Shown: in pieces, positions 59,348 to 64,000 of the stretch
Position numbering within the stretch: the stretch's first letter is position 1
Layout of the letters: every line of letters starts with the position of its first letter
Program-made: the position numbers and the translations under genes
Notes under the pieces: generated by a model
What the model saw: only the letters and a program-made list of their open reading frames with translations
What the model was told of the DNA's origin: nothing
Databases searched by the model: none
From: Bacteroidota bacterium
GTDB lineage: Bacteria; Bacteroidota; Bacteroidia; Flavobacteriales; Weeksellaceae
Direction of reading: 5' to 3'
Length of the DNA stretch: 64,000 nucleotides
Assembly: GCA_023393915.1 (NCBI GenBank)
Contig: JAEXBS010000043.1
Coordinates: 1-64,000, forward strand

Positions 59348-60601
59348 CTACATTATTTTATCCAATGCGGCTTCTAATCGAGGGAAGAGCTTTTCCAAAT
59401 CTTTTTTACTTACTCCACCCACCGAGGCTCTGAACCAAGGCACCAAAGAAGAGTTACCAAAAGCAGAGAATGGAACCAGGGCAACGCCTGCCTCTTGGAT
59501 CAAATAGAAAACCAAATCAGAGGAAGATTCAAGCTTCTGACCACTAGGCAATACTTTACCTAAATAATCTATTTTCACCGTTAAATAAAGAGCTCCCATA
59601 GGCTGAATACTATCCACTAAGTAGCCTTTTTCTTTTAAGGATTGAATTCCCTGGTGCAAAACCGTAAGGCTTTCATTTATCTTTCCTTTGAAATCTTCCA
59701 CGAACGTTTCCAACTCCTGTATTTCACCTAAAAATTCGCCTACCGCATGTTGTTCGGGTTTGGGCGCCCAGGCACCGATATGCCCCAGTAAAGCTTTCAT
59801 TTTTGAGAGGACTGTGGAAGGACCAAATGCCCATCCCACCCTTAGTCCAGTCGCCGCAAAACTTTTGGAGGTTCCATCAATATACACGGTATAGTCTTTC
59901 ATTTCTGGACGAAGGGAAACCGGATTAAAATGAGGCGCATCAAAAGTAAGCAAGGCATAAATTTGATCGTACAAAAGATAAAGAGGTTTCTCCTCTGGTC
60001 CTCTTCTTTTGTTTTCTTCTAAGATCAAATCACAAATCTCCTCCAACTGCTTCTTAGTAAACTGCGTACCCGTTGGGTTTAAGGGAGAACACAAGGCCAC
60101 TAATGTCGCTCCTTCTAGATGAGGCGCCAGTTCACTAGCCGTTGGAAGAAAATTATTTTCTTCTAAGGTTTCTATCTCTACCTTCTCCGCCTGAGACAAA
60201 TAAGAATAATGGTTGTTGTTCCAAGAAGGCACCGGATAAATGACTTTATCTCCTGGATCCACTAAGGCCTTATAGGTGGCATAAATTAAAGGGCGAGAAC
60301 CGCCAGCAATTAAGATATCATCTATTGAGTAGGAAAGAGAATAACGGGAAAGTAAATCTTCACTTACCGCTCTTCTTAAACTCTCTAGTCCACTGGCCGG
60401 GGGATAGTTCGTTAAATTATTATCGTAAGCTTTTGCAATATGATTTTTTAAGGCCTGAGGAATAGGATAAAGGTTGGAATTTAAATCGCCAATGGTTAAG
60501 TTGGCAATTTGCTGCCCTTTGGCTTTGAGTTCGTTTACTTCATTTCCTATTTTAATGATTTCGGAGCCGATTAAATTCTCGGCAAGAGCGGATACTTTCA
60601 C
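59348..60601 (-). CDS. Class I aminotransferase
   Basis: A 417-aa fold-type I PLP enzyme of the aspartate/aromatic group. The PLP Lys is in DGTSKSFAATGLRVGWAFGP; NPTGTQFTKKQLEEIC and the substrate-carboxylate Arg in VPWFRASVGGV are present, as is LTIGDLNSNLYPIPQAL near the start. Amino donor and pathway cannot be determined from sequence. First gene before kdsB on this strand; a terminator at 60693-60732 separates it from the phosphohexomutase gene. Confidence 0.88.
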   Translation of the reverse strand: MKVSALAENLIGSEIIKIGNEVNELKAKGQQIANLTIGDLNSNLYPIPQALKNHIAKAYDNNLTNYPPASGLESLRRAVSEDLLSRYSLSYSIDDILIAGGSRPLIYATYKALVDPGDKVIYPVPSWNNNHYSYLSQAEKVEIETLEENNFLPTASELAPHLEGATLVALCSPLNPTGTQFTKKQLEEICDLILEENKRRGPEEKPLYLLYDQIYALLTFDAPHFNPVSLRPEMKDYTVYIDGTSKSFAATGLRVGWAFGPSTVLSKMKALLGHIGAWAPKPEQHAVGEFLGEIQELETFVEDFKGKINESLTVLHQGIQSLKEKGYLVDSIQPMGALYLTVKIDYLGKVLPSGQKLESSSDLVFYLIQEAGVALVPFSAFGNSSLVPWFRASVGGVSKKDLEKLFPRLEAALDKIM

Positions 60602-60692
60602 GGGATTTTGGATTTATTAAAACAAATTTACTAATAAATTTCAAAGCTCTTTAGCACTTGAAATAAGATAAAAATCAGAGAAAAGAGAAATT

Positions 60693-60732
60693 AAAAAAAA
60701 ATCTGCTAAGCTCTTTTTTTGTGGCTTAGCAG
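60693..60732 (-). terminator. Terminator after the phosphohexomutase gene
   Basis: CTGCTAAGC/GCTTAGCAG (60703-60711 with 60724-60732), then a run of T on the minus strand. Confidence 0.85.
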
Positions 60733-60749
60733 TCTTTTATATAGGGGAA

Positions 60750-62462
60750 TTAAAGATTCAAGTCCTTACGAATTTCCTGAAGTTTTTCTTCCATACTTCC
60801 CACTTTATCCTCCCACTCTTGGTAGCTGCCTAGTTCTCCTTTTAAAGAAACATAAAATTTGATTTTAGGTTCGGTTCCCGAAGGACGAACACAAACCTTC
60901 GTTCCATCTATCGTATAATAGATCAGTACGTTGCTCTGTGGGATATCGTTCATAAGGGACTTTTTACCTTCAGACACAACATACATTGTTTGCTCTTTAA
61001 AGTCTTTAATCTCTTCTACTTTGGATCCAGCGAGGGTAAGAGGAGGATTTTCACGGAAATTTCGCATCATTTCCTGAATATCTTCAGCACCCTGTTTTCC
61101 TTTTTTCACCACATTGATGAGTCCTTCGTAGTAAAGGCCAAGGTCTTGGTAGATATCGAGTAAATACTCAAACATCGTGCGCCCTTCTGCTTTAAGGCCG
61201 GCTGCGATTTCGCAGGCCAAAAGAATGGATCCGCAAGAGTCCTTATCTCTTACAAAATCTCCGGTCATAAAACCAAAACTTTCCTCTCCACCGCACACGA
61301 ACTTTTCCTTTCCTTCGTGGTCGCGAATCATCTTACCAATCCATTTAAAACCGGTAAGCCCTACCTTACAATCCACACCAAATTTTTCAGCGATGTCAAA
61401 GAAGATATCGGAGGTAACAATGGTAGAACCAATGAATTCTTTTCCTTTGATTTTCCCTTTTTTCTTCCACTGGTCTAAAATGTAATAGGTAAGAATCGTA
61501 TTACACTGGTTTCCGTTTAAAAGCTGCATCTCCCCTTTTAGGTTTCTTACCGCAATACCCAAACGGTCCCCATCGGGATCCGTTCCAATGACAATGTCTG
61601 CATTGGTTAATCGAGCTTTGTCTAAAGCCATCTCCAGCGCTTTTGGCTCCTCTGGGTTCGGACTTTCAACGGTCGGAAAATTACCGCTAGGAATCATTTG
61701 CTCTTCAACCAAATCCACCTTTTGAAAACCTGCCTTTTTCAGGGCCTGCGGCACCGTAGTATAGGTAGTTCCGTGAATGGAAGTAAAAACAATATTTAAG
61801 TTATCAAAGCCTTTCTTTTGATAGATAGAATTCTCAATACAGGCGTCAATATAAGCTTTATCTGCAGTCTCGTCCTGCCACTCAATGAGTTCGTCTTTTC
61901 CATCAAAATGAATTTGATCAAATCCTACGTTTTTCACTTCATTTATAATGGCCTCGTCGTGAGGAGGAACAATCTGCGCTCCATCGTCCCAATACACTTT
62001 GTACCCGTTGTATTCCGGTGGATTGTGCGATGCTGTAAGTACGATTCCTGCTTGAGCTCCTTTATTTCTTACGGTAAAAGAAAGTTCAGGCGTTGGACGG
62101 TGTTCTTTGAAAAGAAGGACTTTAATTCGATTGGCCGTGAGAACATCGGCTACCAGCTTGGCAAATTCTTTTGAATTGTTTCTAACGTCGTATGCAATAG
62201 CTACTTTAATTTCCTGAGATGGAAATTGCTTATGCAAATAGTTGGCGAGTCCTTGTGTAGCCTGGCCTAATGTGTATTTATTGAGTCGGTTGGTTCCTAC
62301 GCCCATTACACCGCGCATACCGCCCGTACCAAATTCTAATTCTCGGTAAAAGCTGTCTTCCAAAAGAGCCTGGTCTCCATCGATTAGCTTTTGTACCTCC
62401 TCTTGAGTCAATTCATCAAAAGACGGGTTTAACCATAATTTTGCTTTTTCGAGTGTGGTCAT
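60750..62462 (-). CDS. Phosphoglucomutase/phosphomannomutase family enzyme
   Basis: A 570-aa alpha-D-phosphohexomutase of the PGM2-like length class. The phosphoserine loop is TASHNPPEYNGYKVYWDDG, the metal-binding loop GTDPDGDRLGIAVR, the sugar-binding loop CGGEESFGFM, and the phosphate-binding loop VRPSGTEPKIKFYV. It interconverts hexose 1- and 6-phosphates; glucose versus mannose cannot be decided. It lies 13 bp after the DUF2807 gene, so the last three genes of the window form one transcript. Confidence 0.93.
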   Translation of the reverse strand: MTTLEKAKLWLNPSFDELTQEEVQKLIDGDQALLEDSFYRELEFGTGGMRGVMGVGTNRLNKYTLGQATQGLANYLHKQFPSQEIKVAIAYDVRNNSKEFAKLVADVLTANRIKVLLFKEHRPTPELSFTVRNKGAQAGIVLTASHNPPEYNGYKVYWDDGAQIVPPHDEAIINEVKNVGFDQIHFDGKDELIEWQDETADKAYIDACIENSIYQKKGFDNLNIVFTSIHGTTYTTVPQALKKAGFQKVDLVEEQMIPSGNFPTVESPNPEEPKALEMALDKARLTNADIVIGTDPDGDRLGIAVRNLKGEMQLLNGNQCNTILTYYILDQWKKKGKIKGKEFIGSTIVTSDIFFDIAEKFGVDCKVGLTGFKWIGKMIRDHEGKEKFVCGGEESFGFMTGDFVRDKDSCGSILLACEIAAGLKAEGRTMFEYLLDIYQDLGLYYEGLINVVKKGKQGAEDIQEMMRNFRENPPLTLAGSKVEEIKDFKEQTMYVVSEGKKSLMNDIPQSNVLIYYTIDGTKVCVRPSGTEPKIKFYVSLKGELGSYQEWEDKVGSMEEKLQEIRKDLNL

Positions 62463-62475
62463 ATCCTTTGTTTTT

Positions 62476-63198
62476 TTAGTTTCTATTTTTTCTATCTAAT
62501 GTAACCGTTTTATCGGCCTTTAACTGGTTTACCGCTTCTCCATAAATAAGAAGCTTTGAAGTGTTTTTTGCCTCCCCTTTTAGAGAGTCCTTTACATTGA
62601 TTTCTATATATGGTCCCTCAGAGGAACTAAGAGAAAGCTTATTCACGTTCCAATAGGGCGCAATGAGGTGCGCAGTGTCCCCCATTTTAATTTCTGCGCT
62701 CTGTGTAGAGCCTGAAAAGTTAGCACGCGAGGAATCCTTCATCTCTAATTGGGTAGTTTTCATATCGATTCCCCCCATGAATTTCGCATTTTCTAATAGG
62801 TTGATCTTGATCTGCTCACCTTGCAGGGCTCCAGAGATTGAAAATTCAACCGCTCCACCAACTTTAATTTCTTTTGGGACTGAGGGAGAGAAAATCGTCA
62901 CATTATAGAAATCAACCATGTCCGTTGGTCTTTTCTCCTCAATGGTAAGGAGCCCCTTATTCTGCTTGATTGAAAGGTTATTAATAATGTTGGGGTACGA
63001 TTCTATATAAATTTCATTATTGGAGCTCAGTACATAAAACAATCGATAGTTTCCATTGAGCTTTATCGACTCGATGCTTTCTAAGGCAACGGTTTTATCA
63101 GTTAGATCTCCTTTGGGCGTTATCTCTCCACAAGAAGTAAAAATCAATAAAACAAAGGCCAAAAGCGTTAAAGCTGAGAATTTACTAAATAATTTCAT
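62476..63198 (-). CDS. DUF2807 (head-GIN) lipoprotein
   Basis: A 240-aa lipoprotein (signal MKLFSKFSALTLLAFVLLIF, lipobox FTSC) with a DUF2807 domain: a right-handed beta-helix-like run of strands with repeated polar residues (VGGAVEFSISGALQGEQIKINLLENAKFMGG). Such proteins are common in Bacteroidota envelopes; the function is unknown. The frame extends to 63237, but the chosen Met at 63198 starts the signal peptide and overlaps the glycosyltransferase gene by only 14 bp. Confidence 0.85.
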   Translation of the reverse strand: MKLFSKFSALTLLAFVLLIFTSCGEITPKGDLTDKTVALESIESIKLNGNYRLFYVLSSNNEIYIESYPNIINNLSIKQNKGLLTIEEKRPTDMVDFYNVTIFSPSVPKEIKVGGAVEFSISGALQGEQIKINLLENAKFMGGIDMKTTQLEMKDSSRANFSGSTQSAEIKMGDTAHLIAPYWNVNKLSLSSSEGPYIEINVKDSLKGEAKNTSKLLIYGEAVNQLKADKTVTLDRKNRN

Positions 63199-64000
63199 CG
63201 ATGTGATAGTTTTTGTTGTCGCGGCTGGAGCGAACAATAAGCTCGCCTAAAAAGCCTCCAATAAAGAGTAAGGTTCCTAGAATCATGAGCGTTAGGGCAA
63301 TGAAAAACCACGCGTTGTCCGCCAATCGATTTCCATAGATCCCCTGAGCCACGTCAATTAATTTCGAAATTCCTAAGTAGAAGGCCGAGAGAAAGCCCAG
63401 TAGAAACATCAATGTTCCTAAAGCTCCAAAAAAATGCATAGGTCTCCCTCCAAAGCGACTCACAAACCAAAGGGTAATTAAGTCTAAAAAGCCCCTAATA
63501 AAGCGTTCGCTTCCAAACTTGGATACTCCGTAAGGACGGGCTTGGTGCTGCACTGGCTTTTCTGTTATCTTACGAAAGCCTGCGTTTGCGGCAAGTACAG
63601 GAATATAGCGGTGCATATCTCCATACACATCGATTGTTTTCACAACTTGACGGCGGTAGGCCTTTAATCCACAATTAAAATCGTGCAAAGAAACCCCCGA
63701 TACTTTTCTTGCCGCCGAATTAAAAAGTTTCGAAGGAAGATTTTTGGTCATGACGTTATCGTAGCGCTTTTTCTTCCAGCCCGATACGATATCGTACCCT
63801 TCGAGACGGATCATATCGTAAAGCTCAGGAATTTCTTCTGGAAAATCCTGTAGGTCCGCATCCATGGTAATGACCACCTCCCCTTGTACGCGCTCAAAAG
63901 CAGCATGCAAGGCCTGAGATTTCCCGTAGTTTTTAGAAAAACGTATCCCTTTAACTTCTGGATTTTGCAATTGCAAATTCTCAACAATGCTCCAGGAAAG
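63185..64000 (-). CDS. GT2 glycosyltransferase with C-terminal membrane helices (partial)
   Basis: At least 271 residues; the 5' end lies beyond the right edge and the frame stays open to base 64000. The GT-A core shows IRFSKNYGKSQALHAAFE, the metal-binding DADLQDFPEEI and SLHDFNCGLKAYRR; two hydrophobic helices near the end and the tail GFLGELIVRSSRDNKNYH match the GtrB/DPM1-like undecaprenyl-phosphate sugar transferases (family GT2). It would load a sugar onto the lipid carrier at the inner membrane. The TTG at 63976 is an internal codon, not a start. Confidence 0.9.
   Translation of the reverse strand, partial: LSWSIVENLQLQNPEVKGIRFSKNYGKSQALHAAFERVQGEVVITMDADLQDFPEEIPELYDMIRLEGYDIVSGWKKKRYDNVMTKNLPSKLFNSAARKVSGVSLHDFNCGLKAYRRQVVKTIDVYGDMHRYIPVLAANAGFRKITEKPVQHQARPYGVSKFGSERFIRGFLDLITLWFVSRFGGRPMHFFGALGTLMFLLGFLSAFYLGISKLIDVAQGIYGNRLADNAWFFIALTLMILGTLLFIGGFLGELIVRSSRDNKNYHIDEII

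Noticed and set aside
1..64000. CRISPR arrays, insertion sequences, rRNA genes, origin of replication
   Set aside because: No regularly spaced repeats, transposase genes, rRNA segments or dnaA-box clusters were seen in reading the window.

Overview
The window looks like chromosome of a Flavobacteriales (Bacteroidota) bacterium; family and genus cannot be fixed from sequence alone. The reasons are: promoters of the Bacteroidota type (TTG, 17-21 nt, then TAnnTTTG) upstream of many genes; almost no Shine-Dalgarno sequences; atpD-atpC standing apart from other ATP synthase genes; an L-lysine 6-transaminase/aldehyde dehydrogenase pair; a DUF2723 membrane protein; and a cysteine-synthase-like gene next to an AONS-family acyltransferase, as in sulfonolipid-making flavobacteria. 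Most of the window is ordinary, tightly packed core genome. The accessory parts are the far left edge and the sulfur cluster at 25-30 kb.

Layout. 1-0.7 kb: degraded integration site (3' end of a tyrosine recombinase gene, a 3' fragment of tRNA-Pro, an excisionase-like scrap). 0.7 kb: tRNA-Ala(GGC). 0.9-7.2 kb (minus): RND efflux operon led by its own GbsR/MarR-like regulator, with a perfect 10-bp inverted repeat at its promoter. 7.4-12.7 kb (minus): GNAT, DUF2007 protein and two periplasmic amidohydrolase-family proteins. 13-19.3 kb (minus): Rossmann protein, lysine transaminase and aldehyde dehydrogenase, GNAT, Ada-type alkyl-DNA repair protein, DUF2911 protein. 19.4-24.8 kb (minus): pyrB, carA, carB; pyrB has a leader containing a possible short translated ORF directly before an intrinsic terminator.

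25.2-30.4 kb (plus): a sulfane-sulfur (persulfide/thiosulfate/sulfite) cluster: two half-size YeeE/YedE transporters, a Crp/Fnr regulator, a TauE/SafE exporter, an MBL-rhodanese persulfide-dioxygenase-like protein, a rhodanese, and two small membrane proteins (one probably frameshifted). Three of its promoters carry the same GTAAC-N4-GT(T/C)AC operator at exactly the same distance from the -7 element, which defines a local regulon. 30.8-45.6 kb: acs, a candidate small RNA, spoT/rel, nhaA, yihY, rlmH, aldo/keto reductase, thioesterase-sirtuin pair, yggS, a sigma-54-activator-type response regulator without a DNA-binding domain, a MATE exporter and a GNAT-nitrilase fusion.

45.6-64 kb: kdsA, DUF2723 protein, the cysteine/cysteate-synthase-like gene and AONS-family acyltransferase (possible capnine pathway), a Rnk/GreA-like protein, atpC-atpD, ribF, yjbR-like, an NAD(P)-binding protein, glutathione peroxidase, a LolA-like protein, kdsB, an aminotransferase, a phosphohexomutase, a DUF2807 lipoprotein and a GT2 glycosyltransferase cut by the window edge. 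The strongest candidates for something undescribed are the fixed-geometry sulfur regulon, the pyrB leader, and the sulfonolipid gene pair.
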